DNA from: Oscillospiraceae bacterium
GTDB taxonomy: Bacteria; Bacillota; Clostridia; Oscillospirales; SIG530
NCBI GenBank assembly: GCA_015067075.1
Contig: SVND01000003.1
Location: forward strand, 1-64,000
Reading direction: 5' to 3'
Length of the DNA stretch: 64,000 nucleotides
Position 1 is the stretch's first letter. Each line of letters opens with the position of its first letter. The notes under the pieces were generated by a model. The model was given only the letters and a program-made list of their open reading frames with translations, had not been told where the DNA came from and searched no databases. Shown in pieces: positions 44,443-53,273 of this stretch. The position numbers were made by a program, and so were the translations under genes.

Positions 44443-45081
44443 ATGAAAAAAATCAACAGTAAAACGCGTTTTTTGTCGGTATTATCGGCACTTATGATTC
44501 TTTTGTCGGTATTTTTCCTTTGCTCCTGCTCAGCCGAGGCGGTAGAGCCTGACCTTTCGCTATACAAGGATGCACGCGGAGAAAAACTGGTGCTGTCAAG
44601 CACATCCGACCCATGGACATCTTACTTCATGGAACCCGGACTTGAGGCGTGCGTACATTTTGCCAAAGCGGCAATATCGGGAAAAATAACAGACATAAAG
44701 GTTATGGATATACCATTTACCGTATCGGAAAAGTTTGACGAAAAGATGTCGCCGGACGGAAAAGCGCCAACCTTGACAGTCACACGATATACTATCGATG
44801 TGGATAAATACTTTATCGGAAGCGGTGAAAAGCAAATAATAGTGCAGATAGCAGGCGACCTTGATTCATATGTTACAAAGCCGAAGGAAAAATGCGGCGT
44901 CGTAATGTTTTTGGACGAATATGAGGACGGTATTTATAAGAACGCTTCGTCTGAGGACAGTATTTTTATAAAAAACTCAAAGGATAAGCTTTATTCCCTT
45001 TCCGATATTGATCAGCTTTCCGCTTACGACGGCGCAGACTTGGAAACGCTGATCAATGACACAAAAAAGCTTATTAAGTGA
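44443..45081 (+). CDS. Lipoprotein of unknown function
   Basis: The 212-aa product begins MKKINSKTRFL, has a hydrophobic core and a lipobox LCSC near residue 28, so it should be an exported lipoprotein. The mature domain is beta-rich with the stretch TVTRYTIDVDKYFIGSG, resembling stray extracytoplasmic proteins of Clostridia; no family is recognised. Start is the ATG at 44443 behind AAGGAG; the ORF-track start is too early. It has its own promoter and terminator. Confidence 0.75.
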   Translation: MKKINSKTRFLSVLSALMILLSVFFLCSCSAEAVEPDLSLYKDARGEKLVLSSTSDPWTSYFMEPGLEACVHFAKAAISGKITDIKVMDIPFTVSEKFDEKMSPDGKAPTLTVTRYTIDVDKYFIGSGEKQIIVQIAGDLDSYVTKPKEKCGVVMFLDEYEDGIYKNASSEDSIFIKNSKDKLYSLSDIDQLSAYDGADLETLINDTKKLIK

Positions 45082-45087
45082 TATACT

Positions 45088-45121
45088 CTTGCGTACCAAA
45101 AAAACGGTACGCAAGTTTTTT
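45088..45121 (+). terminator. Terminator after the lipoprotein gene
   Basis: CTTGCGTACC, an 8-nt A-rich loop, GGTACGCAAG and TTTTTT. Confidence 0.88.
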
Positions 45122-45128
45122 ATTTCTA

Positions 45129-45157
45129 TAGACAAAAAGCCGCAAATGGTGTAAAAT
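45129..45157 (+). promoter_or_regulatory. Promoter for the GH95 gene
   Basis: TAGACA, a 17-nt spacer and TAAAAT, 31 nt before the ATG. Confidence 0.72.
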
Positions 45158-45188
45158 AAATATACAGCTTTACTTATGGAGATTTGAT

Positions 45189-47441
45189 ATGAATTTTGGA
45201 AGCAGACATATTTACACTTTGAAAAAGCCCGCCTCATGGTACGGAGAAATGTGGCGTGAAGCCCTGCCCGTCGGCAACGGACTGACAGGCGCGCTAATAA
45301 GCGGCGCTATAGCGCAGGAAAGCATTATTTTTAACCGTCACGACCTTTGGCACGGCGGCAGCGATACCGAGCTTCCCGATATTTCCGATACCTTTCGGAA
45401 AATGCGCGAATATATTGACAGCGGTAATTACACCGATGCAAATCAGGATAATTTCATGACCGCCTTACAGGAAAAAGGCTATTGCGCCGAGGTTGAAACT
45501 CCTTATCCCCATGGCTATTTTGATATTGATCTCGTTGCCGACGGAATGTTTCATTCCTATCGCCGCGGTGTAAATATGCGCACTGGCGAAGCTTTTGTGC
45601 ATTTCACCGTTAACGGCTGTACATATCAAAGACAGCTTTTCATTTCGCGTCAAAGCGATATAGCCGTGCTTCGCATGAGTGCAGATGCACCATTTACGGC
45701 AGAATACGGCTTTCGCCTCTTCGGCGGAAACGGCGATGAAGTCATAACGGAAAACAGCATAAAAGCCACGTCCTGCGACGGCGATACGGCAGTTAATATA
45801 TTGTTTCTCGGCAAATTTACATCATCTGTGAAAAACGATCGTCTTTCCGTCACGGGGCATGATTATACCGTGCTTATCCGTTGCTCCTCCCACGGCTCCC
45901 CCTTGGAGCTTAACGATTTTCGTAACGAAACGTACGAGTCGCTTTTGGAAAAGCATACCGCCGTTTACACTCCGCTATACGACTCCGTAACAATGGAGCT
46001 TGCGCAGGACGAGGATTTTTTACAGTCAAACGAGCAAATGCTTGAAAATGCGTACGACAGTTGCGCTTGTCCCGCCTTACTTGAAAGGTTATGGCGTTTT
46101 GGCAGATATTTATTCATTTCAGCCGCTTCCGAAAAAGGCAATCCCGTTCCCCTGTACGGTATTTGGCACGGCGGCGACAATCTTATGTGGTCGCAATATG
46201 TGGCTAACGAAAATGTGCAAATAACGTATTGGCACGCAATGGCAGGCGGTCTGTCGTATGCCGTTGAGCCGCTCCTTCGATATTACACGTCAAAAACAGA
46301 GAAGCTGCGTGAATGCGCACGGAAATTATTCGGAATGAACGGCATTTGGGTATGTGCGTATACGACGCCAAACGTCAGCGGTGTCAGCATACCTGTAACC
46401 GTTATCGGAAATTGGATAAGCTGTGCAGGCTGGCTTTGCCGTCATTTTTGGGAGCTTTATCTTTACAGCGGCGATAATAAGCTTTTACGGGAGCAGATAC
46501 TGCCTTTTATGTATGAAACGGCGCTGTTTTACCGCGATTACGCCGTGGACGACGGCGATACTATCCGATTGTATCCGTCTGTTTCACCTGAAAACACGCC
46601 CAATAACCTTATGTCACTTCCAACCCGTGCTACCTATGGTCATCAGTGCCCTGCCGTACAAAATTCCACGATGGATTTTGCCATAATGAAGGAGCTGCTT
46701 ACAAATCTGCTCAAAGGTATTGAGCTTACGGGAATGTACGCTGATGAGGCTGACAGCTTTAGGGCGCTTATTGAAAAAATACCGCCTTATCGTATAAACG
46801 AGGACGGAGCTGTAAAGGAATGGCTTTGCGACGATCTTGAGGATAATTACCATCATCGCCATTTATCACATATTTACCCCGTTTTTCCCGGCACAGAGGT
46901 CACTAAACATAGCGACCCGGAGCTTTTCGAGGCTTTTCGTACAGCTGTAAAGCTTCGTAAGCTCGGCAGTCAGACAGGCTGGTCGCTTGCACACATGGCA
47001 AGCATATACGCTCGCTTCGGCGACGGTGAAAGCTCGGCTGAATGCCTTGACATCATGGCGAAAAGCGTTTTGCTAAACTCCCTTTTTACCTTGCACAACG
47101 ATTGGCGCAAAATGGGTATGACTTCAAGCTGGGAGGGTGCTCCCGTACAGCTTGACGCCGCTTTCGGCACAGTAAACGCGCTTCAGGAAATGCTGTTTTG
47201 CTATTTCCCGTCTGCGCTGTCCGTACTGCCTGCATTGCCTCGCCGTTTAGAAAGGGGCTTTGTACGCGGGCTCGTCTTCCCCGAGGGTAAAATAGATATT
47301 ACATGGGAAAAAGACGGCAAGGTAAATGTGACCGTATACGCAAAAAAGGAAATCGACACTGTTCTTTTGCTTGAAGGCAATCAAGTCGGACACATAAAAC
47401 TGTCCTCAGGACAAAGCACGACCCTTAGCCTTTTTCGCTAA
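45189..47441 (+). CDS. GH95 family alpha-L-fucosidase-type glycoside hydrolase
   Basis: A 750-aa enzyme of glycoside hydrolase family 95 (inverting 1,2-alpha-L-fucosidase or L-galactosidase). The N-terminal beta domain begins PASWYGEMWREALPVGNGLTG; the (alpha/alpha)6 barrel keeps the Asn-x-Asn pair in ANENVQITYW, the Glu in YPSVSPENTPN, HHRHLSHIYPVFPG and the late Asp in GAPVQLDAAFG. There is no signal peptide, so it acts on imported oligosaccharides. With fucI about 18 kb away it would feed fucose metabolism. The usual MNYW is ITYW here, a small change near the active site. Terminated by a bidirectional hairpin. Confidence 0.88.
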   Translation: MNFGSRHIYTLKKPASWYGEMWREALPVGNGLTGALISGAIAQESIIFNRHDLWHGGSDTELPDISDTFRKMREYIDSGNYTDANQDNFMTALQEKGYCAEVETPYPHGYFDIDLVADGMFHSYRRGVNMRTGEAFVHFTVNGCTYQRQLFISRQSDIAVLRMSADAPFTAEYGFRLFGGNGDEVITENSIKATSCDGDTAVNILFLGKFTSSVKNDRLSVTGHDYTVLIRCSSHGSPLELNDFRNETYESLLEKHTAVYTPLYDSVTMELAQDEDFLQSNEQMLENAYDSCACPALLERLWRFGRYLFISAASEKGNPVPLYGIWHGGDNLMWSQYVANENVQITYWHAMAGGLSYAVEPLLRYYTSKTEKLRECARKLFGMNGIWVCAYTTPNVSGVSIPVTVIGNWISCAGWLCRHFWELYLYSGDNKLLREQILPFMYETALFYRDYAVDDGDTIRLYPSVSPENTPNNLMSLPTRATYGHQCPAVQNSTMDFAIMKELLTNLLKGIELTGMYADEADSFRALIEKIPPYRINEDGAVKEWLCDDLEDNYHHRHLSHIYPVFPGTEVTKHSDPELFEAFRTAVKLRKLGSQTGWSLAHMASIYARFGDGESSAECLDIMAKSVLLNSLFTLHNDWRKMGMTSSWEGAPVQLDAAFGTVNALQEMLFCYFPSALSVLPALPRRLERGFVRGLVFPEGKIDITWEKDGKVNVTVYAKKEIDTVLLLEGNQVGHIKLSSGQSTTLSLFR

Positions 47442-47455
47442 TTTATGCGCATTAT

Positions 47456-47496
47456 AAAAACGACGAGATGCTCCGCAAGAGCTCTCGCCGTTTTTT
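47456..47496. terminator. Bidirectional terminator between GH95 and GNAT genes
   Basis: AAAAACG-CGAGA-GCTC and GAGC-TCTCG-CGTTTTT form an imperfect stem with a CGCAA loop, with T runs on both sides of the reading directions. Confidence 0.75.
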
Positions 47497-47505
47497 ATAA
47501 AATAC

Positions 47506-47985
47506 CTATTTAATTCTTTCATATGCTCTGCGAGGCGCACCATCCGCAAGATAAATTATCCCCACAAAGCTGAAGCCCTCGCGCAAAATCGCCTGCTGCA
47601 TCGGCTTATTGTCCTCATGGGTATCGACACGCAGATGATCGTATTTTTTCTCCGCAAATTTCACGCATTCGGCAAAAACCCGGCGCTTCGTACCGTCGCT
47701 CGCCACACGGTGCAGCGTTCCGTAAGGCGCGTCAGACAGCCAATTACCGTCGATATAGCCATAAGTCGGATCTTCTCCGCCGATAAGAGCAAAACATCCG
47801 TAGATATGTCCACTATCCTCCGCCACGTAAAGCGTGCCGTTTGCCACGTCTGCCGTAAGGGTTTGCTCGTCGGGATAGCTTCCGTTCCATTGTGTCATGT
47901 TTCCGTTTCTGCGCATAAAGGCTCGCGCGCCTTCATAAATGCGCAAAAGACGTCGTATATCAGTTAATTTTGCCTTGCGTATCAT
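47506..47985 (-). CDS. GNAT family N-acetyltransferase
   Basis: A 159-aa GNAT protein (acetyl-CoA dependent acylation of an amine). The order is typical: N-terminal IRKAKLTDIRRLLRIYEGAR, a central VAEDSGHIYGCFALIGG strand pair, the LHRVASDGTKRRVFAE region that holds the acyl-CoA loop in diverged form, and LREGFSFVGIIYL near the end. Substrate unknown. It follows the glycosidase-like lipoprotein gene by 11 nt and is likely cotranscribed. Confidence 0.85.
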   Translation of the reverse strand: MIRKAKLTDIRRLLRIYEGARAFMRRNGNMTQWNGSYPDEQTLTADVANGTLYVAEDSGHIYGCFALIGGEDPTYGYIDGNWLSDAPYGTLHRVASDGTKRRVFAECVKFAEKKYDHLRVDTHEDNKPMQQAILREGFSFVGIIYLADGAPRRAYERIK

Positions 47986-47996
47986 TTAACCATCCT

Positions 47997-49442
47997 TTAT
48001 TTTACGCGAAGAAGTACTGCTTCACCTGATTTCAACGTCACGTTGAATCCTGCTTCTGTTTTTGCTATGCACTCGGAGCCGTCAAAGCTCTTCCAGCTCG
48101 AATCAGCGCTGTCAAACCATTCTAGTTCCTCTCCGCTTAAATCGTTAAGTCCAAAAACATTTGCGGGCGCATCCGTTGCAAATTCAAAGTTCATAAGATA
48201 GAATGAGCCGTCATCGTAAAAACCGACCATGCCGTTTTCGCCTTCCACCTTGCCCAACTCGCCGTATGCTTCATATTCAGGCGTTTTTCCTCCTGCACCT
48301 GTTTTTATCTGATAGACGCAATCCAGCTTCTTATCTGCAAGCTGATTGCCAACGGGGACAATATCCTTGGCGATATTCTGTACGAAATAATATTGCTCTG
48401 TTGGCTCAAAATCATATGTAACGAGTCCGCCGTTCTTCGATCCAAGATCTTCTCCTGCGTGCTTCAAATTCATCAACGTGAAATATGAAACGCACTTACA
48501 GCCGTAAACGAGATTGAGATTTGCTTCCCAAAGAAGCTGAGGCTGTTCAAGATATGAATAGCTCCAATGCTGGCTTGCTAAAACTATCAACGCTGTCGGA
48601 ACATCTGCACCTTTACCTGCCATAGCGACTTCGTAAAGGTCATCCAAATAACCTTTTTTATTCCTATGCGTAACAGGATTATTCACAAAGTCATATCTGT
48701 CCAATGAAATAGCATCCGGCGTACACACCTCAACGAATTTTGCCATATATTCTTCAAAAGTCGCACAGCCAAGCTGCTGTTCTTTTGCATACGACGGGAA
48801 AAGATTTATCAGCACGGGGCGATTCCTTTTGTCATATCTGCGGAAGGCATCCGTAATCATTGAAAGCGCCTTGAAATGCGTAGCGGAAGGCTCGTCACGA
48901 AGCTGCCATTCGACAACATTCGGTATATCGCCGTAATCGGAAATAATTCTTGCTACAGCTTGATTTATCTTTCCCTGACCGGGTAAATTATCTTCCGTGC
49001 GAGAATTGTACGTCCAAAGCTCATGGTGCAAATAAAGGCATATATCCATGCCGTATTTTTCTGCCCAAGCCGCAACTTCTTTTACTTTAGCAGGGTTATT
49101 TTTACCCTGCAACGCCATGCGTGTAAAGCCGCAGTCGGCGATGAGCTTGACTATCTCCTCGGTGCACTGTTCAGGGTCAGGTCCGAAATAATATGTAAAA
49201 ACAAATTCCTTATATGCGTTGCGATCCATATTTATCAGCTCCTCAGGTATCGGTGTCGGCGTAGGTGTAGCCGCAGGGGTAGGCGTTACCGTCGGCGTCG
49301 GCGTGAGCGTTGCCGTCGGAGTAGGTGTAGACGTTTCAGTTATCGTAGGTGTCGGTGTTTCTTCAACAGTAGGCGCTTTATTGCAAGCAAAAAGTGTAAG
49401 CAAGGCAAGCACTGCCAAAGCAACGATCAGAATCTTTTTCAT
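47997..49442 (-). CDS. Lipoprotein with glycoside hydrolase-like TIM barrel
   Basis: A 481-aa exported lipoprotein: lipobox LFAC at about residue 20, then a Thr/Pro repeat linker to about residue 67. The remaining about 410 aa look like a (beta/alpha)8 glycoside hydrolase-type domain: ADCGFTRMALQGKN, AWAEKYGMDICLYLHHELW and VVEWQLRDEPSATH, where the WxxxDEP pattern gives the catalytic acid, and a C-terminal beta domain ending FNVTLKSGEAVLLRVK. The family is not identified; GH42 or DUF4434-like barrels share the DEP motif. It leads the GNAT gene and has a good promoter. Confidence 0.75.
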   Translation of the reverse strand: MKKILIVALAVLALLTLFACNKAPTVEETPTPTITETSTPTPTATLTPTPTVTPTPAATPTPTPIPEELINMDRNAYKEFVFTYYFGPDPEQCTEEIVKLIADCGFTRMALQGKNNPAKVKEVAAWAEKYGMDICLYLHHELWTYNSRTEDNLPGQGKINQAVARIISDYGDIPNVVEWQLRDEPSATHFKALSMITDAFRRYDKRNRPVLINLFPSYAKEQQLGCATFEEYMAKFVEVCTPDAISLDRYDFVNNPVTHRNKKGYLDDLYEVAMAGKGADVPTALIVLASQHWSYSYLEQPQLLWEANLNLVYGCKCVSYFTLMNLKHAGEDLGSKNGGLVTYDFEPTEQYYFVQNIAKDIVPVGNQLADKKLDCVYQIKTGAGGKTPEYEAYGELGKVEGENGMVGFYDDGSFYLMNFEFATDAPANVFGLNDLSGEELEWFDSADSSWKSFDGSECIAKTEAGFNVTLKSGEAVLLRVK

Positions 49443-49471
49443 GCTATCATTCCTTTAAAATGTTTTATTTA

Positions 49472-49500
49472 AATATACCTTATTTTCGGCAAATTGTCAA
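49472..49500 (-). promoter_or_regulatory. Promoter for the glycosidase-like lipoprotein operon
   Basis: On the minus strand TTGACA, 17 nt and TATATT lie 30 nt before the ATG at 49442. Confidence 0.78.
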
Positions 49501-49593
49501 GCCTTTTTCGCTCGTCGTCGCATTTGCGGTGCTTTGATTGCGTATTATTTTTAAAAAATAACGCAAGTGTAAAACGCTTCATAGTTAGACATA

Positions 49594-49622
49594 TTGACAA
49601 TGAAATTTTTTTAGTATATAAT
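49594..49622 (+). promoter_or_regulatory. Promoter for the tandem paralogue pair
   Basis: TTGACA, a 17-nt spacer and TATAAT, 32 nt before the ATG at 49655. Confidence 0.85.
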
Positions 49623-49641
49623 TAAAATATATACCAAAATC

Positions 49642-49735
49642 AGGAGGGTACATTATGAAAAAAGCTGTGATAATCATTTCCGTATGTCTTGTTTTCCTTT
49701 TTAGTGTCGTTCTCTTAGCTATTGTAAACAGACCT
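49642..49735 (+). repeat. 94-nt direct repeat, copy 1 (RBS and signal-anchor codons)
   Basis: From AGGAGGG through the first 26 or so codons, this stretch matches 50774-50867 with three mismatches in 94 nt, two of them at third codon positions. The rest of the two genes is much more divergent. Confidence 0.9.
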
Positions 49736-50755
49736 GCAGTTACACTTGATTCTAATCTTTTAAATGCACCCTTTGCCGAGGGTGAGATCAGCATGTCTCT
49801 AAAAGGATGGACTGTGCCCGAAGAGCGAAAATACGGTTATGTCTCTTGCTTGGAAAAATCAGAGACATATATCGATGTTTCATGTACATACACCGTGGAT
49901 GATGACGGTACTCTGTATTTTTACGACACTTATAATTCTTTGATCAAAATATTTCAGGACGGCAAGCAGACCTCACAAATAGATATGCGTCAAATCTTTC
50001 CTGAGTATTTTGATGAGTTTGAAACCTGCGATTTGCTTTATATATGTGTGTCCGAAGGTCACATCTTTGCTACTGAATATTCAAATTCTTTAGTCTTAAA
50101 AATCAGCGAAGCAGGTACTGAAAAGATAAATATAAACAAAGAAAATGTACGATTCATGGAATTAAGAAAAACTATAGATGGAAAAGTTTTATTAGATATT
50201 ACCGATAATGACTATAATTACAACGGATTTTACTGCCTTTATGATCCGTCAGGCGAACTTGAACAATCTGTTCTTTATGCGCCGAATAAAACAAATTATC
50301 ACAAAATCGACACACGCGAAGGCTATTATCCTGAGATCTATCGCAATCCAAATGGGCAAACCATCAAATACACTTCACCTGATTATTGTCTGCACGAGAT
50401 ATATGTTTTAAATGAAAAGAATTGGTTAACAAATAAAATTAAATTCAACTCAAAAGAAGAGCTTCGCGACAGCGGCTACATGGGCAGCATAAGTGCATTG
50501 CATCTTGATGCAGACATCAATGGCAACATTTATTTCAGGATCAATGCTTATGAAGACGACTATGACAGGACTTTTTTAGTTAAAATCAATATAACAGATA
50601 ACACCTTGGAAAATATAGAGATACCTCATGTAGGATCCGCCAGCGACGACTCATATTCCGATTCTTTGTCCGAATCTGTTTGTCTGAACGGTGATATATT
50701 TATCCCTTATGTCAACTCGGAAGGTATTGAAATTCGTAAGTTTTCATTCGATTAA
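49655..50755 (+). CDS. Membrane-anchored beta-propeller-like protein A
   Basis: A 366-aa protein with a signal-anchor start (MKKAVIIISVCLVFLFSVV). The rest is probably extracytoplasmic and beta-rich, with repeats like YTVDDDGTLYFYDTYNSLIK and CLYDPSGELEQ that suggest a small propeller. It is AT-richer than its neighbours. Its downstream neighbour is a paralogue, sharing CxYDPSGE and the D-MRQ-F positions. No family is recognised; a sensor or adhesion role is conceivable. Confidence 0.75.
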   Translation: MKKAVIIISVCLVFLFSVVLLAIVNRPAVTLDSNLLNAPFAEGEISMSLKGWTVPEERKYGYVSCLEKSETYIDVSCTYTVDDDGTLYFYDTYNSLIKIFQDGKQTSQIDMRQIFPEYFDEFETCDLLYICVSEGHIFATEYSNSLVLKISEAGTEKININKENVRFMELRKTIDGKVLLDITDNDYNYNGFYCLYDPSGELEQSVLYAPNKTNYHKIDTREGYYPEIYRNPNGQTIKYTSPDYCLHEIYVLNEKNWLTNKIKFNSKEELRDSGYMGSISALHLDADINGNIYFRINAYEDDYDRTFLVKINITDNTLENIEIPHVGSASDDSYSDSLSESVCLNGDIFIPYVNSEGIEIRKFSFD

Positions 50756-50773
50756 GTAAAGCTGTGTTTTAAA

Positions 50774-50867
50774 AGGAGGGTACATTATGAAAAAAGCTGT
50801 AATAATCATTTCCGTATGTCTTGTTTTCCTTTTTAGTGTCGTTCTCTTAGCCATTGTAAACAAACCT
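50774..50867 (+). repeat. 94-nt direct repeat, copy 2
   Basis: The second copy of the repeat described for 49642-49735; it includes the ribosome site and the same signal-anchor codons of the downstream paralogue. Confidence 0.9.
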
Positions 50868-51866
50868 ATCGATTTAATTACCGTAGATTATTTCACTATA
50901 CCATTAGTCAAAGGCGAAAAGGTTGACATAGACTTTAAGCTCGAATCCAACTCATGCGCATTTACTGTAGCCGACGACGGTACGATATATGCATATGAGA
51001 TATACGGAGGCACCTCCTTGCTCATGGGCTTTCGTGACGGCGAACAGGTCTGGCAAGCAGATATGCGTCAGCTTTTCGATTACGGCTTTAACGAGCTTCT
51101 CGGCTGCCGCCTTTCTCAATTACACTACGCAAACGGATATATCTACGCTTTTGAAAGCGCAAGCGACTCTATTTTAAAGATAAACGAAACATCGGCTGAA
51201 ACACTTGATATTGAAATACGAAACGGAGACGAATGTATCATAAGAAAAACAAACGATGGTATGCTTTTCGCTCATATCATGGATGATGAAACGCACGACA
51301 TTTCCACTTACTGCGTTTACGACCCGTCAGGCGAAACCGCTCCCGGTGAGCTTTTGACCCAGCCGAATGATACGGATGGCTATCTGCTCCATTCGGAAAA
51401 CTATTATTCTTACGATCTCGAAAACCGCTTTGAATTCCTTACACCCGACGGCAATATTATCCGCTGTGTAGATGATTTTGACAAGAATAACTCTTTCCAT
51501 ACGATAAAAATTTTCGACAAAAACTATGAGCTTTTGGATAAATTCTCTTTTGACATCGATTTTAGTTCCAATTCACTCAACGGTAAGACTGTAGCTTCAG
51601 ATTATTTCACAACTTACTTGTATGCTCCCATCGGCGCTGACGCAAAGGACAACATTTATTTCCCAATATTCTTTGCAAAGAATAAGGACAGAGATTTTCT
51701 TCTCAAGGTAAATGTTGCATCCAAAACAGTCACAGCCATTGAGATATGCTCTCCCGTTTCATCTTACGATCTGCTTGTTTCGGCAGACGGCGACGTGTAT
51801 ATGGGATATGTTGAAGACGGAGAACTAAAGCTTTTAAGGTTTACTTTCGATAAACAGAAAGGATAA
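50787..51866 (+). CDS. Membrane-anchored beta-propeller-like protein B
   Basis: A 359-aa protein with the same N-terminal anchor as protein A and a related beta-rich body: FTVADDGTIYAYEIYGGTS and CVYDPSGETAPG match the paralogue. The body has clearly diverged while the first 94 nt have not, which indicates a recent duplication, gene conversion or strong constraint on the leader. It ends 27 nt before a strong terminator. Confidence 0.75.
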   Translation: MKKAVIIISVCLVFLFSVVLLAIVNKPIDLITVDYFTIPLVKGEKVDIDFKLESNSCAFTVADDGTIYAYEIYGGTSLLMGFRDGEQVWQADMRQLFDYGFNELLGCRLSQLHYANGYIYAFESASDSILKINETSAETLDIEIRNGDECIIRKTNDGMLFAHIMDDETHDISTYCVYDPSGETAPGELLTQPNDTDGYLLHSENYYSYDLENRFEFLTPDGNIIRCVDDFDKNNSFHTIKIFDKNYELLDKFSFDIDFSSNSLNGKTVASDYFTTYLYAPIGADAKDNIYFPIFFAKNKDRDFLLKVNVASKTVTAIEICSPVSSYDLLVSADGDVYMGYVEDGELKLLRFTFDKQKG

Positions 51867-51892
51867 AATCGGAATTTTTATAATTATTAAAA

Positions 51893-51924
51893 AGAACCTA
51901 TGGATCGCATAGGTTCTTTTTTTA
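51893..51924 (+). terminator. Terminator after the paralogue pair
   Basis: AAGAACCTATG, a 5-nt loop, CATAGGTTCTT and a T run. It also precedes the stop of the convergent SemiSWEET-like gene. Confidence 0.88.
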
Positions 51925-51933
51925 TATTCTGCT

Positions 51934-52209
51934 TTAATGAACTATTTTTTTGTCGTTGTTTTTATTTATAAAATATACTACAAGATTTACACTGACCATC
52001 AAAAGATTTATTATATAGACGGCAAGTACAAAGCTGATATTATTTGTGTATATTTTCGCAATTATACCTGCGACGTATCCGACAATGATAAGCAAAATAA
52101 AACTCAGGCTCATGGATCTTGCCGTTTTAGCTTTAATATTTTTATAAACGGATACGGGCCATGAACAGCCGAAGCAAACAAGCATTACAGTTTCCAAAAT
52201 CTCAGACAT
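51934..52209 (-). CDS. SemiSWEET/PQ-loop small membrane protein
   Basis: A 91-aa protein with three transmembrane helices and a PQ-loop-like start: FGCSWPVSVYKNIKAKTARSMSL, then ILLIIVGYVAGI and VYIINLLMVSVNLVVYF. It resembles bacterial SemiSWEET sugar carriers, which work as dimers. GGAGG lies before the ATG at 52209, so the ORF-track start (52224) is 5 codons early. It is divergent from a LysR-type gene in a shared 115-nt gap, a pairing that suggests local control. Confidence 0.8.
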   Translation of the reverse strand: MSEILETVMLVCFGCSWPVSVYKNIKAKTARSMSLSFILLIIVGYVAGIIAKIYTNNISFVLAVYIINLLMVSVNLVVYFINKNNDKKIVH

Positions 52210-52254
52210 AATACATTCCTCCAAAAAAATATTTTCAGTATCTATATTATATCA

Positions 52255-52283
52255 TTGACTTTTCATAATGTCCAATATATAAT
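52255..52283 (+). promoter_or_regulatory. Promoter for the LysR gene
   Basis: TTGACT, a 17-nt spacer and TATAAT lie 41 nt before the ATG. Confidence 0.75.
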
Positions 52284-52296
52284 ATTTATATAAATA

Positions 52297-52311
52297 ATAA
52301 CTTTTAGTTAT
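52297..52311. promoter_or_regulatory. Candidate LysR operator
   Basis: ATAACT-TTT-AGTTAT is a 6-3-6 inverted repeat with the T-N11-A spacing typical of LysR sites, placed between the LysR promoter and its start. Evidence is the palindrome and position only. Confidence 0.5.
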
Positions 52312-52324
52312 ATAAGGAGCAAAT

Positions 52325-53191
52325 ATGGAGCTTACACAAATTAAATATTTCCTCGAAGCCGCACGGACACAGCACATAACAAAAAGCGCACAGCGTTTAC
52401 ACATTGCACAGCCCGCTCTCAGCAAGGCTATACACAATTTGGAACAGGAGCTCGGTGTGCCGCTTTTCATGCGAAGGGGCAGAAACATCCGTTTGACGCA
52501 GTATGGCGAATACCTTAGGGACAAGCTTTCACCCGTTATGACTGCTGTAGACGGCATTCCCGATGAGCTTTCACATATGACGGAAATTGAAAGCAGAACC
52601 ATTCGTTTAGCAGTATCTGCCGCATCAACTCTCGTTACACAAGCCATAATCGAATATAAGCGCAATCATCCTCAAGTGAATTTTCACGTTATACAAAACC
52701 CCGATAACGAGCTTTTTGATATTGAAATTACAACTGCACCCATATATGAAAAAGCTGTGGACGAAAGCGTTTTTGTTTGTACTGAAAAAATATTTATCGC
52801 CGTGGCGGACAACGAAAAATATAACAACATTGACAGCATAAATCTTGAGCAAATTAAAGACGAGGGTTTTATCAGCCTTTTCGGTTCGAAACAGCTTCGC
52901 AGTATTTGTGATAGCTTTTGTCAAATTGCAGGCTTTTCTCCCAGTATAATTTTTGAAAGTGACAGTCCTGATGCTGTAAAAAACATGATAGCCGCTAGCA
53001 TCGGCATCGGCTTTTGGCCTGAATTTACATGGGGAAGCACAAATAACAGCCACATAAAGCTTATAGAAATAGTATCGCCCATCTGCAAACGTGATATAAT
53101 CATAAAACATAAAAGTATTAAAACCGATACAAAAATCACCGAAAGCTTTTTTCAATTTTTAAAGGAATACTTTTTGAGCAGGAAAATGTGA
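52325..53191 (+). CDS. LysR family transcriptional regulator
   Basis: The 288-aa protein has the LysR helix-turn-helix at the N-terminus (LTQIKYFLEAARTQHITKSA, then LHIAQPALSKAIHNLEQELG) and a substrate-binding type sensor domain after residue about 85. Activator or repressor is not evident. Its divergent neighbour is the SemiSWEET-like gene, a natural candidate target. The effector is unknown. AAGGAGC precedes the ATG. Confidence 0.9.
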   Translation: MELTQIKYFLEAARTQHITKSAQRLHIAQPALSKAIHNLEQELGVPLFMRRGRNIRLTQYGEYLRDKLSPVMTAVDGIPDELSHMTEIESRTIRLAVSAASTLVTQAIIEYKRNHPQVNFHVIQNPDNELFDIEITTAPIYEKAVDESVFVCTEKIFIAVADNEKYNNIDSINLEQIKDEGFISLFGSKQLRSICDSFCQIAGFSPSIIFESDSPDAVKNMIAASIGIGFWPEFTWGSTNNSHIKLIEIVSPICKRDIIIKHKSIKTDTKITESFFQFLKEYFLSRKM

Positions 53192-53273
53192 TTTACCTCC
53201 TTTGTGTGCATATTCGGTGCAAGACCGTAATAAACTATACCATGCAATATGTGTACAGGCAAGGAGGACAAAC

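Noticed and set aside
49219-49458. Plus-strand ORF of Gly/Val repeats
   Set aside because: Antisense of the Thr/Pro-rich linker of the minus-strand lipoprotein gene, giving low-complexity reading in the other frame.
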